From: Streptomyces pyxinicus
GTDB lineage: Bacteria > Actinomycetota > Actinomycetes > Streptomycetales > Streptomycetaceae
Length of the DNA: 49,307 nt
Assembly: GCF_024753135.1 (NCBI RefSeq)
Contig: NZ_JANUGP010000042.1
Location: 1 to 49,307, forward strand
Direction: 5' to 3'
In this document: positions 8,169-16,526 of the stretch, in pieces
How the letters are laid out: every line of letters starts with the position of its first letter
Numbering within the stretch: position 1 is the first letter of the stretch
Translations under genes and position numbers: made by a program
The notes under the pieces: model-generated
What the model saw: only the letters and a program-made list of their open reading frames with translations
Databases searched by the model: none
Told to the model about the DNA's origin: nothing

Positions 8169-8199
8169 GAGGCGGGGCCGCCGAAACCGTCCCCGCCTC
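8169..8199. terminator. 9-bp hairpin
   Basis: GAGGCGGGG (8169-8177) pairs with CCCCGCCTC (8191-8199). The loop contains CCGAAACC, as in the hairpin at 7521. Lies just after a stop codon. Confidence 0.5.
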
Positions 8200-8217
8200 C
8201 CTCCCGAGGAGCCCTTC

Positions 8218-8838
8218 GTGACCCCCTGGTCCAGCACCACCCTCGTTCGCGTCGCGGACGACTACGACCGCGAGATGAGCGACACCAACGCCCCTCTCGA
8301 CTCCCGTCTCGGCCGCTACCTCGCCCAGCACATGGACGACCTGTGGGACGAGGACCGCACCGACCCGGCCGCCTTCCTGACGTGGGCCTGGCGCGTGGCC
8401 ACCGGGCCGATCATGTCCCCCGGCTACGTCCGCATCCGCCCCGACGTCGGCGCCGTCCGCCTCATCCAGTCGCAGGAGGACAGCCGCCTCCTGGTCGAGG
8501 TCGAGACCCCCGTCCAGCACGGCCAGCTCGCCCCGAACGTGCGCCCGCCGTACGCCGTCGTGCGCGACTGGGAGACCGACCGGTACGCGTACTCCTCCGA
8601 CGGCCCCAGCCCCCTGCAGGCCCCCGAGGACGAGTCCAAGCCCGCGTTGCTCCTGGCCGCCACCCTGCGCGTGCCGGCGGACGGCTGGGCGCTGCACCGG
8701 CCCGCCGGGAAGTGGCCCGTCGAGGAACTGCTCATCGACGACGCCAAGCAGGCCCTCGCCGTCGCCGTGGAGGCCGTCAACCGTGCCGCCGGGCCGATGG
8801 TGGCCAAGCTGGTCGGCGCCGAAGGCGGTCACTGGTGA
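8218..8838 (+). CDS. Hypothetical 206-aa protein
   Basis: GTG start with CGAGGAG about 8 nt upstream. The protein begins MTPWSSTTLVRVADDYDREM and has a Trp-rich N-terminal third (DDLWDEDRTDPAAFLTWAW). No motif of a known enzyme is visible. Its stop overlaps the GTG of the next small gene (GGTGA), so translation of the pair is probably coupled. Confidence 0.7.
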   Translation: MTPWSSTTLVRVADDYDREMSDTNAPLDSRLGRYLAQHMDDLWDEDRTDPAAFLTWAWRVATGPIMSPGYVRIRPDVGAVRLIQSQEDSRLLVEVETPVQHGQLAPNVRPPYAVVRDWETDRYAYSSDGPSPLQAPEDESKPALLLAATLRVPADGWALHRPAGKWPVEELLIDDAKQALAVAVEAVNRAAGPMVAKLVGAEGGHW

Positions 8839-9071
8839 GCGGCCTGCCGAGCCCGGCGGACCTGTCCCACGCCACGCTGGTCGCCCTCTTGATGCACCAC
8901 GGCGGAAGCGTGGACCTTCCCGCCGAGGCGTTCGAGCCCGAGGCCCTGGGCGACGGTCGCGGCGCGCACCACGCGGTGGAGCTCGCCTCTCTCGACGCCA
9001 CGACGGTGCGGCTGTCCGTCGTCGCCCGCCCGCCCGGAGACGGTGCCGGGATCGAGGTCCGCGAACCGTGA
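8835..9071 (+). CDS. Small conserved-type protein of 78 aa
   Basis: GTG start overlapping the previous stop. Sequence signs of a real gene are the GTGA coupling and a stop just before the next gene's leader. It contains LMHHGGSVDLPAEAFEPEAL followed by HHAVELASLDATTVRLSVV. This pattern is typical of a small protein often seen among Streptomyces mobile-element genes, recalled from the family style and not checked. Function unknown. Confidence 0.65.
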   Translation: MSGLPSPADLSHATLVALLMHHGGSVDLPAEAFEPEALGDGRGAHHAVELASLDATTVRLSVVARPPGDGAGIEVREP

Positions 9072-9142
9072 TCCACCCTGACGCGTACTCGACCCGGCCC
9101 CCCGCCCACCGCCAGACTCGACCCGAGGAAGGGACACACCGC

Positions 9143-9451
9143 ATGAGCTCGCAGCCCGTCCACCGAAACCCGGCCCCGCCGCCGGCCCCCGCGCCCGCCG
9201 CCGCGGCGAAGCTGCGCACCCGGATCACCGCGCACCCGGCCGCCGACCGCTGGCTCCCCGCCTTCGAGCGCGACTGGAACAGCGCCCTGGAGGAGTCCCG
9301 CGCCACCTACGACCTCACCGCGCTGCACGAGGTCGTACGCGAGTGGCAGGGCCGCCTGGACACCGCGCCCGCCGTCGCCGCATTCGTCGCGTCGGGGTAC
9401 GCCGACACCGACAGCGTCGCCCTGGAGGACGTCCTCGGGGCCCGCCGGTGA
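9143..9451 (+). CDS. DUF6247-like protein, putative antitoxin
   Basis: 102 aa, ATG start with GAGGAAGGG upstream. The core AFERDWNSALEESRATYDL, then LHEVVREWQGRLD and FVASGYADTDSVALEDVLG, resembles the actinobacterial DUF6247 family. That family is commonly found immediately before a RelE-like gene. The stop overlaps the GTG start of the downstream gene, as is usual for antitoxin-toxin pairs. Antitoxin function is inferred from this pairing. Confidence 0.65.
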   Translation: MSSQPVHRNPAPPPAPAPAAAAKLRTRITAHPAADRWLPAFERDWNSALEESRATYDLTALHEVVREWQGRLDTAPAVAAFVASGYADTDSVALEDVLGARR

Positions 9452-9714
9452 GCGACGCCGGCGACACCTGGCCCGCCCGGCTCGCCCCGCCCGCCTCCAC
9501 CTACCTCGCCGCGCTCGACCCGCCGGTGCAGGAGATGGTGCGCGACCTGCTGGACATCGCCTCGCGCTCCCCGTGGTCCTGGCCGCAGTGGGACCGCACC
9601 GACCCGGAAGGCGAGGACCTGCGCCGCGCGTCGGTCGGCCCGCTGACCGTCGTCTACTTCGTCAACCGGTCGCTCGGTCACCTCCGGGTCATCGACATTG
9701 TCTGGGCCGGATAG
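9448..9714 (+). CDS. RelE/ParE-like toxin
   Basis: 88 aa, GTG start overlapping the preceding stop. Features of the RelE/ParE fold are an N-terminal helix pair (YLAALDPPVQEMVRDLLDIA), an internal basic strand (EDLRRASVGPLTVVYFVN) and a C-terminal strand (HLRVIDIVWAG). RelE toxins cleave mRNA on the ribosome, while ParE toxins inhibit gyrase; which applies here cannot be told. With the upstream gene it forms a likely plasmid-maintenance pair. Confidence 0.65.
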   Translation: MSDAGDTWPARLAPPASTYLAALDPPVQEMVRDLLDIASRSPWSWPQWDRTDPEGEDLRRASVGPLTVVYFVNRSLGHLRVIDIVWAG

Positions 9715-9735
9715 CCCGACCGGCCACGCCCCACC

Positions 9736-9769
9736 CCGCGCCCCCGGCCGACCACGGCCGGGGGCGCGG
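9736..9769. terminator. 15-bp hairpin terminator
   Basis: Perfect 15-bp stem (9736-9750 with 9755-9769) and the loop ACCA, 21 nt after the toxin stop. Probable end of the toxin-antitoxin transcript. Confidence 0.7.
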
Positions 9770-9844
9770 TCGTCCCCCGTTCACCGCCGCACGAGAGGAG
9801 CCGGCCACAGTCCTCCGTGCGCACCGCCCTACCGAGAGGTACAC

Positions 9845-10270
9845 ATGACCGACACCGATAACGAGACCGTCGAGACCATCCGCTACACCGCCGACGTGGT
9901 GGTCCTGACTCCCGACGGCAGCGTCCTGCTGATCGAGCGGAGCTGGCCCCCGCACGCCGGTTCCTGGGCACTGCCGGGCGGCCACGTCGACCCCGGGGAG
10001 TCGAGCCGGGCGGCTGCCGTCCGCGAGCTGGTCGAGGAGACCGGCGTCGAGGTGGCCGCCGAAGACCTGCGCCAGGTCGGCGTCTGGGACGACCCCGAGC
10101 GCGATTCCCGCGGCCGGTACGTCACCGTCGCGTACGCCGCCGTCGTCTCCGCCGACACCCCGGTCGTCGCCGGGGACGACGCGGCCGCCGCGCGCTGGTG
10201 GCCGCTGGACGGCCTGCCCGAGCAGATGGCGTTCGACCACGCCGACATCCTTCGCGCGGTCATTTCTTGA
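9845..10270 (+). CDS. Nudix hydrolase
   Basis: 141 aa, ATG start with GAGAGG about 6 nt upstream. A complete Nudix box GX5EX7REUXEEXGU is present (G46, E52, R60, E61, E64, E65, G67), in the context LPGGHVDPGES. These residues bind Mg2+ and hydrolyse a nucleoside diphosphate linked to another group. The substrate cannot be read from sequence, but small plasmid Nudix enzymes of this size often act on damaged nucleotides. The stop overlaps the next TTG start. Confidence 0.9.
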   Translation: MTDTDNETVETIRYTADVVVLTPDGSVLLIERSWPPHAGSWALPGGHVDPGESSRAAAVRELVEETGVEVAAEDLRQVGVWDDPERDSRGRYVTVAYAAVVSADTPVVAGDDAAAARWWPLDGLPEQMAFDHADILRAVIS

Positions 10271-10605
10271 GACCCCTGCCCGCCGCGGTGTACGCCGCCC
10301 TGCACGTCTGCCACCCGCCCGGAACGCTCCCGGCCTGGCTCACCGCGCGCGGCCCGCACTGCGCGACCGGCACCGCCGTCGGCGTCGACCAGGAGCACGC
10401 CGAGGAGCTGGCCGACCTGGTCGCCACGGCGTGGTGGGAGTGCCTGCAGGACGACCCGACCGACACGTTCGCCGTCATCTTCGCCGCCGCGTGCGAGGCG
10501 TACCTTCACCCTCCGCCGCGCCCGCCGGCGGACGGCTCCGTGACGCCCCCGGATGACCCGGACCGCGACCGCAGCCGCCCCCGCTCGGTCACCGGAAGCC
10601 GGTGA
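10267..10605 (+). CDS. Hypothetical 112-aa protein coupled to the Nudix gene
   Basis: TTG start overlapping the Nudix stop; the next candidate is GTG at 10288. The product has a helical core (HAEELADLVATAWWECLQ and AVIFAAACEAYLH) and a Pro/Asp/Arg-rich tail. No family is recognised. Coupling to the Nudix gene and a terminator 27 nt downstream support a two-gene unit. Confidence 0.55.
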   Translation: MRPLPAAVYAALHVCHPPGTLPAWLTARGPHCATGTAVGVDQEHAEELADLVATAWWECLQDDPTDTFAVIFAAACEAYLHPPPRPPADGSVTPPDDPDRDRSRPRSVTGSR

Positions 10606-10631
10606 CCGAGCCACCCTCACAGGACCCCTCG

Positions 10632-10664
10632 AAGCCCCCGACCGCACCCAGCGGTCGGGGGCTT
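10632..10664. terminator. 14-bp hairpin followed by T-rich bases
   Basis: AAGCCCCCGACCGC (10632-10645) pairs with 10651-10664, loop ACCCA, followed by TCGTCGTTT. This is the most classical intrinsic terminator of the window and ends the Nudix transcript. Confidence 0.8.
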
Positions 10665-10947
10665 TCGTCGTTTCGGGGACCGTCCCCGTGACCGCTCGTC
10701 AGGGACCACACGACCGCGAAACCGCCCTCACCAGCGGGTAAAGCGTAAGTAAAGTAGGCGCGGATCGCGGTCCCCGCAGAATGCCAAGAGCAAGCAAAGT
10801 CCGGGTGCGCCACGGACGCGTGGGGGCCGTCGCCGAGGACCGCGAACCGCCCCGTGCGCCCGCCATCGGCGGCGCCCCGGGAGCTCCGCCCGCCGCGCCG
10901 CCCCGATGCCCGCCGACCACCGTCCGCAACCGGGGCCGTCGAGGGCT

Positions 10948-10964
10948 GTCCGCGAATCGCGGAC
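10948..10964. promoter_or_regulatory. 17-bp palindrome GTCCGCGAATCGCGGAC, copy A
   Basis: Perfect palindromic arms about 280 bp upstream of the relaxase start. One of five copies in the window; operator-like. Confidence 0.6.
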
Positions 10965-11168
10965 GCCCTCCCGGCTCCTCCCGCACCCGCCGCAGCCAGC
11001 GATGTGCCCGCCCACAGACCCAGCAGCAGACCTGACGCCAGCCCGGCAGTCCCACCAGGGCAAACGCCTTTTCGGCAACCGCCGATCTGGAGCTACTGTC
11101 AAAGATCCCTGTGGATGAGCTGACTGCTCACCTACAGGTTCAAGATCAGACAAGACCTAGGCACAAAG

Positions 11169-11194
11169 GGACCTCCCCCCTGCGGGGGAGGTCC
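11169..11194. other. Hairpin upstream of the relaxase, oriT candidate
   Basis: 11-bp perfect stem GGACCTCCCCC / GGGGGAGGTCC with a 4-nt loop, 52 nt before the relaxase ATG. It is followed by a tandem CGCACAAG repeat (about 11215-11232). A hairpin beside direct repeats next to a MobF gene fits an oriT, but an attenuator for relaxase expression is equally possible. Confidence 0.4.
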
Positions 11195-11246
11195 GGCACG
11201 GCCGGGCCGAACAGCGCACAAGCGCACAAGCGGGGAGGGCGGCCGG

Positions 11247-14200
11247 ATGGCCTGGCTGACAAAGATCACGGCGGACGCGCAGGTCGAGTACCGGCTGCGC
11301 GAGCAGGCCGGATGCGGTGTCGTCGAGGCCACCGCCTCGGAGACCGCCGTCCTGGACGACTCGGTCGACGCCGCCGTCGACTACCGGCTGCGACCGGAAG
11401 GCGACGGCCACCTGGTGTGGGTCGGCAGCGGCATGAGCGCCTTTGGGTACGCGGCGGGCCAGCGCCTGGACGACGAAGCGAAGGACGCCGCGCGCCGGAT
11501 CATGAACGGCTGCCACCCCGCCACCGGCGCCCGGCTGCTCGCCTCGACCGCCTCGGTGCGCGTCCATCCCGACGCGCACCTGACGGTGGCGCGGCTGACC
11601 GAGGCGATCGAAGCACTGGCCGCCGAGAAGGGTGTCGAGCCAGCCGACCTGCTCGCGGGCAAGCCGAAGCAGCAACGCGAGCTCGCCACCCAGCAGCGGA
11701 TGGTGCACCGGTTCGGCGAGGGGCAACGGGTCCAGGTCGGCACGCTGCACAAGCTCGCCCGCGCGGCCGGCCTCAACCTGGTCGACGTCTACGGCACCGA
11801 GGCGGTCGAACGGGCGCGGGCGAGCCTGGGCAAACGGATCGACACCCGCGTGCGCGGATGGGACCTCGTGCTCGATCTGCCGAAGTCCGACAGCACGCTG
11901 TCCGGCCTCATGAGCGACCTCGACGAGCACACGTTCCGGGAGCTGGTGCAGCGGGCGAAGGACGACACCGTCCGCCAGGCCGAGGAGTGGATCGGCTACT
12001 CCGTCACCGGCGAGGGCGGGGAGAAGGTACGCATCGCCAACGGCGGCCTGCTCGGCTGGTCGGTGGAGCACCTCGCCGCACGTCCGGTGACGGCCGGTGA
12101 ACCGGGCGACCCGCATCTGCACGTCCACGTCACGATCGCCAATATGGCGTTGTGCGAGGACGGGGAGTGGAGGGCCATCGCCAACTCGGGGAAGGACTTC
12201 CACCGTCACGCCAAGGCGCTCGACGCGTACTTCAAGAGCAGGGTGCGGGAGCTGACGTACGAGACGTTCGGCGTGCGCCGCGAGTACAACCCAGACACTC
12301 GCGCGTGGGAGATCCGCCACGTCCCCGAGGAGCTGCGCGACGCGTTCTCCCGCCGGCACATCGCACTCGACGAGCGAGTGGGTACCGACGCCTCGCGCGA
12401 GGACCGGCAGCGCGTCGCCGACGAGACCCGCCGCGCGAAGGTCGACGCCGACGCGTCCGGGATGCGTTCCAGTTGGCGCACTCGCGCCGAGGCGGTCGTC
12501 GGCGACGTCGACGCGATGGTGGCGGCCGCCGCGCCCGGACCGCCCGACGGCGGCGGCGCGGGCATCGACGGCCCCGGCATCGGTCCGCGGCTGCCCGGCC
12601 CGGACGACCTCGCGCGCATCGTGTTCGACCCCGAGACCGGGCTGACCGCGTCGGAGAAGTCGTTCTCCCGCGCGCAGCTCCTGGCCGCCGTGGCGACGGC
12701 GATGGAGTTCGGCCTCGGTGGCGAGCCGGGCCTCCTGGACGAGCTGGCGGACCAGGTCCTCGCCGTCGAGGGGTACGCGGTGCGCCTGCCGCACATCGGC
12801 TCCACCGTCATGTCCTCCATGGACCGCTACACCACCCGCGACATCCTCGACGCCGAGGAGATCGTCACCAGCCAGGCCCTGGCGCGGTTCGACGAGGGGA
12901 CGGTGAAGCTCACCGCCCAGCAGGCCGCGGCCGCCATGTCCGTCTTCGAGGTGGCCAACGGCTTCACGCTGTCCGACGAGCAGCGCGCCGCGATCGAGCG
13001 GACGCTGACCGCCGGGCACGGAATCGACGCCCACATCGGCGCGGCCGGAACCGGCAAGAGCACGCTCATGGAGGCGTGCCGGATCGCGTGGGACGCCACC
13101 GGCCACACCTACGCCGGCGCCACGGTGAGCGCCGTCGCCGCCAAGTCGCTGGACGACGCCTCCGGCATCCCGGCCCGCTCGATCGCTTCCTGGCTCCGGC
13201 AGATCCGCGACGGCCAGGGGCTCACCGGCATCGACGTCCTGGTCGTCGACGAGGCCACCATGTCCAACGACCGGCAGGCCGCCGTCCTCATGACGGAGGC
13301 GCAGCGCACCGGCACGAAGATCGTGGCGATCGGCGACCCGCAGCAGCTCCAGGCGATCGGCCCGGGCGGGTGGTTCAAGGAGGTCCACCGGCTCGTCGGC
13401 GGTCTGGTCCTTACCGAGAACCGGCGTCAGCGAAACGATGCCGAACGCGCCGCCCTGGAGGTGTGGCGCACCGGCGACCACGAGCAGGCCCTGCGCATCC
13501 TCGCCGACACCGGCAGGGTCCACGCCACCGAGAGCGCCATCGAGGCCCATACCCAAATTCTGACCACCTGGGACGAGGTGCGCACCCGCTGGAGCGACCC
13601 GCACGACCTGATCGAGTCGCTGACCGTGCTGGCCGCCAAGAACGCGGACGTCGACGTGCTGAACCTCGGAGCCCAGCAGATCCGCCGACAGCGCGGCGAG
13701 CTCGGCGCGGAACACCGCTACGCCCTGTCCGGCGGCGCGGAGGTGAACTTCGCCGTAGGCGACCTGGTGCGCGTGCGCCAGAACGACTACCGCAGCCGCC
13801 GCGGCGAGGGCCCCGACGTCCTCAACGGCTACCGCGCCGTGGTCACGGCGATCGACGAGGACCACCGCGTCGAGATCACCTGGCGCGACAAGAAGACCAA
13901 CGACACGGTGTCGGCCTGGTACGAGCCGAAGGCGATCAGCTCCGGCGCCCTGTCCCTCGGCTACGCCATGACGGTCGCCGCGAGCCAGGGACTCACCAGC
14001 GAGGTCAGCCTGCTCTACGGGCACGGCAGCAACGCGTTCGCGACCTACCCGGGCATCACCCGCGGCCGCGCCGAGAACCACCTCTGGCTCCCCCTGGCCG
14101 CCATCGAGGACGACGACACGCAGGCCCGTCTCGGCGAGGCCCGCACCGAGGCCGAACGCCTGCACCGCGCCGTCACGGCCTTCGCCAAGTTCCTCGGGCA

Positions 14201-15455
14201 GGACAAGGGGGACTCGATGATCTCGGACCTGCTGCGCGAACCGCCGGCCCCCGCCCGCGTGCCCGTCCAGGCCGTACGCGACGACGAGGCCGTCGCCCGT
14301 GCCCGCGAGGAGTCCGAGGCCGCACTACGGCGGGCCCGGGCGGCGACCGCCGTCTCCCCCGGCCGTGCGCGCGAGGCGTACGAGCAGGCGCAGCGGCTCG
14401 CCGCCGAGGAGCGCCAGGAGACCACGGCCGCCGTCGAGCCCGCCGTGCAGCTCCCGCCCGGCAGCGAGGACGACGCCCGGGAACGGGCCGCCAGCGAGAA
14501 GCGTCTGGCGGAGGCCCAGCGGCAGCGCGAGATGGCGTCGGTGCAGTCCTGGAAGACCCGCCCGTACGGCAAGCGGTCGGACGCCGGGCTGGCCCGGGCG
14601 ATCGGCCTGGCCTACGAGGCGGCTGACCACGCCGAGCGTGCCGCGGCGCAGACGGCGAGGGAGGCCCGCGCCCTCGAAGAGCGCCTCGCCGAGGAGAAGG
14701 CGTCCGGGCAGACCCGCGGGCAGGCGTACGTGGCCGAGGCCGCCACCGTGCTGGCCCAGGCGGAGGCCAAGGCGAAGGAGGCGGCCCAAGAGGCCGGCCG
14801 CGCCCTCAACGCACGCAAGGAGGCCGAGCAGAAGGACACCCACCTGCGCGAGTACCTGGAGCCCAGGCGGGACGTGGGCTTCTTCGGGCGGCGCCGCGTC
14901 GGGTTCACCCTCAAGGAGCTGGAGGCCGACATCAAGACGGTCACCTCCGAGCGCGCGGCGCTGTGGACGGAGGCGAACCGGGCCGAGAACGCCGCCCGCG
15001 ACCGTCGGCTGGAGGCGTGGGACCTGGTCCGCGAGAGCAACTTCGCCGGGCAGTTCCGCGACCTCGGCGCCGACAAGCCCGCGCCGAAGGAGCTCGACGT
15101 CGTCACCGCGCGGCTGGCCGCGATGCGCGAGCGGCTGCCCGACGTCGAGATGCGCCTGGACCGCCGCGACGCCCAGAAGCTGGCCCGCCTGCAGGGCGAG
15201 GTGACCCAGTACACCGACGCGGCCGCCAGGAGCCGCAGGACCGTCGCCACCGGACAGGCCGAGCAGGTCCTGCGCCGGACGATCGCCGCGAAGTACCCGG
15301 AGCTGCACGACGTCGAGACCAAGGCCCGCCAGTCGTACATCGTCGCGCAGAAGCGCGCGGCCACCGAGCAGTCCCGGGCCCGGGCGCAGGAGTCGGCCGG
15401 CTACCACCGCCAGCCGCCCTCACAGGGGCGCAGTGGGCCGTCCATGGGCCGCTAG
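11247..15455 (+). CDS. MobF-type conjugative relaxase/helicase (TrwC/TraI-like), 1402 aa
   Basis: ATG start with GGGGAGG 10 nt upstream. The N-terminal relaxase domain has a candidate nicking tyrosine at position 15 (VEYRL) and the metal-binding triad H290, H292, H294 in HLHVHVTIANM. A helicase domain follows with Walker A GAAGTGKST (598-606), Walker B VLVVDEAT (about 664-671) and the RecD-like motif GDPQQLQAIGPGG. Residues about 1000-1380 are long charged helices (coiled coil). Such proteins nick oriT, stay bound to the 5' end and unwind the strand for transfer. The catalytic part carries an extra stretch of about 80 residues compared with classical TrwC. With the FtsK-like ATPase it gives the plasmid both hallmarks of actinobacterial transfer. 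Confidence 0.92.
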   Translation: MAWLTKITADAQVEYRLREQAGCGVVEATASETAVLDDSVDAAVDYRLRPEGDGHLVWVGSGMSAFGYAAGQRLDDEAKDAARRIMNGCHPATGARLLASTASVRVHPDAHLTVARLTEAIEALAAEKGVEPADLLAGKPKQQRELATQQRMVHRFGEGQRVQVGTLHKLARAAGLNLVDVYGTEAVERARASLGKRIDTRVRGWDLVLDLPKSDSTLSGLMSDLDEHTFRELVQRAKDDTVRQAEEWIGYSVTGEGGEKVRIANGGLLGWSVEHLAARPVTAGEPGDPHLHVHVTIANMALCEDGEWRAIANSGKDFHRHAKALDAYFKSRVRELTYETFGVRREYNPDTRAWEIRHVPEELRDAFSRRHIALDERVGTDASREDRQRVADETRRAKVDADASGMRSSWRTRAEAVVGDVDAMVAAAAPGPPDGGGAGIDGPGIGPRLPGPDDLARIVFDPETGLTASEKSFSRAQLLAAVATAMEFGLGGEPGLLDELADQVLAVEGYAVRLPHIGSTVMSSMDRYTTRDILDAEEIVTSQALARFDEGTVKLTAQQAAAAMSVFEVANGFTLSDEQRAAIERTLTAGHGIDAHIGAAGTGKSTLMEACRIAWDATGHTYAGATVSAVAAKSLDDASGIPARSIASWLRQIRDGQGLTGIDVLVVDEATMSNDRQAAVLMTEAQRTGTKIVAIGDPQQLQAIGPGGWFKEVHRLVGGLVLTENRRQRNDAERAALEVWRTGDHEQALRILADTGRVHATESAIEAHTQILTTWDEVRTRWSDPHDLIESLTVLAAKNADVDVLNLGAQQIRRQRGELGAEHRYALSGGAEVNFAVGDLVRVRQNDYRSRRGEGPDVLNGYRAVVTAIDEDHRVEITWRDKKTNDTVSAWYEPKAISSGALSLGYAMTVAASQGLTSEVSLLYGHGSNAFATYPGITRGRAENHLWLPLAAIEDDDTQARLGEARTEAERLHRAVTAFAKFLGQDKGDSMISDLLREPPAPARVPVQAVRDDEAVARAREESEAALRRARAATAVSPGRAREAYEQAQRLAAEERQETTAAVEPAVQLPPGSEDDARERAASEKRLAEAQRQREMASVQSWKTRPYGKRSDAGLARAIGLAYEAADHAERAAAQTAREARALEERLAEEKASGQTRGQAYVAEAATVLAQAEAKAKEAAQEAGRALNARKEAEQKDTHLREYLEPRRDVGFFGRRRVGFTLKELEADIKTVTSERAALWTEANRAENAARDRRLEAWDLVRESNFAGQFRDLGADKPAPKELDVVTARLAAMRERLPDVEMRLDRRDAQKLARLQGEVTQYTDAAARSRRTVATGQAEQVLRRTIAAKYPELHDVETKARQSYIVAQKRAATEQSRARAQESAGYHRQPPSQGRSGPSMGR

Positions 15456-15457
15456 GA

Positions 15458-15484
15458 CCGTTGGGTCCAACAGGCCCAATACGG
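15458..15484. repeat. Gene-end palindrome, copy 3
   Basis: TTGGGTCCAA core plus CAGGCCCAA, starting 3 nt after the relaxase TAG stop. Member of the eleven-copy family. Confidence 0.6.
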
Positions 15485-15501
15485 CGTGAGCAGGGATGCA
15501 G

Positions 15502-15545
15502 AAGCCCCCGGTGGCGCTCGGTGCAGGAGCAGCCGCCGGGGGCTT
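15502..15545. terminator. Bidirectional hairpin between convergent genes
   Basis: AAGCCCCCGGTGGC pairs with a copy of its complement at 15532-15545 with one mismatch. It lies between the relaxase gene (plus) and the minus-strand gene ending at 15587, so it can serve both directions. Confidence 0.65.
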
Positions 15546-15586
15546 CACGTCGCCCGGGCCCACGGGGGAAGGCGCCGGGAGACGGT

Positions 15587-15985
15587 TCAGGGGGACGAGG
15601 CCGTGACCTCGTCGGCGGGCGCGGCGGACCGTACCCGGTCCAGGCGTTCGTACAGCGAGCGGATCAGCCGGGCCCGGCTGTGCACTCGGTTCAGGCTCGT
15701 GCACGGCTGCGACAGCGGCCCCTCGGCCTCCCGCAGGATCAGCTCGGCGAACAGCCGGCGGCCGTCGTCCTCGGGGAGCCGGGCCGCGCAGGCGCGCACC
15801 TCCTCGGCGACCACCCGCGCCGCCCCGGCGAGCAGGTGGCCGATCTGCGCGACGTCGTCGGCCGGGACGTCCAGCGGCGAGGACCACGCCAGGGCCGTGC
15901 GGACGGCCTGCTCGTGCGTCTCGCGGTCGGGCGGGAGCTCCGCCGTGAGACGGCCCTCCGGGTCGTACAGGACGTGGTGCGTCAT
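15587..15985 (-). CDS. Hypothetical 132-aa protein
   Basis: ATG start at 15985 overlapping the stop of the upstream gene (TGATG), which fixes the start and indicates coupling. Begins MTHHVLYDPEGRLTAELPPD and is followed by long helices (AQIGHLLAGAARVVAEEVRA, then LILREAEGPLSQ). No recognised family. It forms a two-gene operon divergent from the HTH regulator at 16527. Confidence 0.7.
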   Translation of the reverse strand: MTHHVLYDPEGRLTAELPPDRETHEQAVRTALAWSSPLDVPADDVAQIGHLLAGAARVVAEEVRACAARLPEDDGRRLFAELILREAEGPLSQPCTSLNRVHSRARLIRSLYERLDRVRSAAPADEVTASSP

Positions 15986-16449
15986 CAGGTGGCCGCCTTC
16001 CGGGGGTCGCGGGCCAGGGTTCGCAGATGGTGGGCGAGCCGGTCGGGTCGGATCAGCGGCGGGGGGACTGCGCGCGGCGGGCTGACCCAGTACGCCGCGG
16101 CGCTGCTGCTGTGCTCGGTGACGGGCATCAGGAGCTGGTGGCCGGTGCCGAGGACGCGTACGCCGGGAAGGCCGGCGGCCGCGCGGCCCGTGCCCGGAGG
16201 TACCAGGACGTACAACTGGTCGCTGAGGTGGTCGGCGAGCACCGGGTAGCCCCGGCGCGGGCCCACCCGCATCGCGACCAGCGCGTCCAGGCCGAGCGCT
16301 ATCGAGCTGACGGCGACCGCGTCCCACTGCTCGCCGCACGCCACCCAGCGGGTACGGCTGTCACCGCGCACCCACTGCGCACGGAGCCGGTCAGACGGCT
16401 GTGCGAGCCGGTGCCACGTCGGGGCGGATGTCTCGGCGGACTGGGCCAT
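15985..16449 (-). CDS. Hypothetical 154-aa protein divergent from the HTH regulator
   Basis: ATG start at 16449. The core WVACGEQWDAVAVSSIALGL followed by PVLADHLSDQLYVLVPPGT and GVRVLGTGHQLLMPV looks like an alpha/beta domain common in Streptomyces proteins of unknown function. There is some resemblance to primase-polymerase-like small proteins, but no catalytic residues can be assigned. The start is 77 bp from the start of the divergent regulator gene, so the two promoters share one control region. Confidence 0.75.
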   Translation of the reverse strand: MAQSAETSAPTWHRLAQPSDRLRAQWVRGDSRTRWVACGEQWDAVAVSSIALGLDALVAMRVGPRRGYPVLADHLSDQLYVLVPPGTGRAAAGLPGVRVLGTGHQLLMPVTEHSSSAAAYWVSPPRAVPPPLIRPDRLAHHLRTLARDPRKAAT

Positions 16450-16482
16450 ATCCGGACCGTACGGGCGGTATACACGAGGTAG

Positions 16483-16501
16483 CCCACACGATGTGTGTGG
16501 G
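16483..16501. promoter_or_regulatory. Operator-like inverted repeat in a divergent promoter region
   Basis: CCCACAC GATGT GTGTGGG, 7-bp perfect arms with a 5-nt centre, 26 nt before the HTH regulator start and 34 nt from the divergent gene start. GTATAC nearby (about 16468-16473) may be part of a -10 box. A candidate site for autoregulation by the adjacent HTH protein. Confidence 0.5.
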
Positions 16502-16526
16502 TTCTCGACTCCGTCTCGGAGTGCCC

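Larger units (their letters stand above)
10665..11246. other. Gene-free region before the relaxase: promoter and oriT candidate
   Basis: No convincing gene is seen. The stretch holds a locally AT-richer segment GTAAAGCGTAAGTAAAGTA (about 10738-10758), the 17-bp GTCCGCGA palindrome (10948-10964), an 11-bp hairpin (11169-11194) and a tandem CGCACAAG CGCACAAG just before the relaxase start. MobF relaxases commonly act at an oriT next to their own gene, so the nick site may lie here. Its exact position cannot be read. Confidence 0.5.

Noticed and set aside
6484..9306. Very long open frame on the minus strand opposite the spread genes
   Set aside because: It runs antisense to several plus-strand genes with good Shine-Dalgarno sites and overlaps them completely. 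Composition is an artefact of high GC3 on the opposite strand.
10781..11035. Possible small plus-strand gene before the relaxase
   Set aside because: No Shine-Dalgarno, Arg/Pro-rich composition typical of chance frames, and it overlaps an operator-like palindrome.
11157..14165. Long minus-strand frame opposite the relaxase
   Set aside because: The plus-strand relaxase motifs are unambiguous. The opposite frame has no recognisable motif and no ribosome site.
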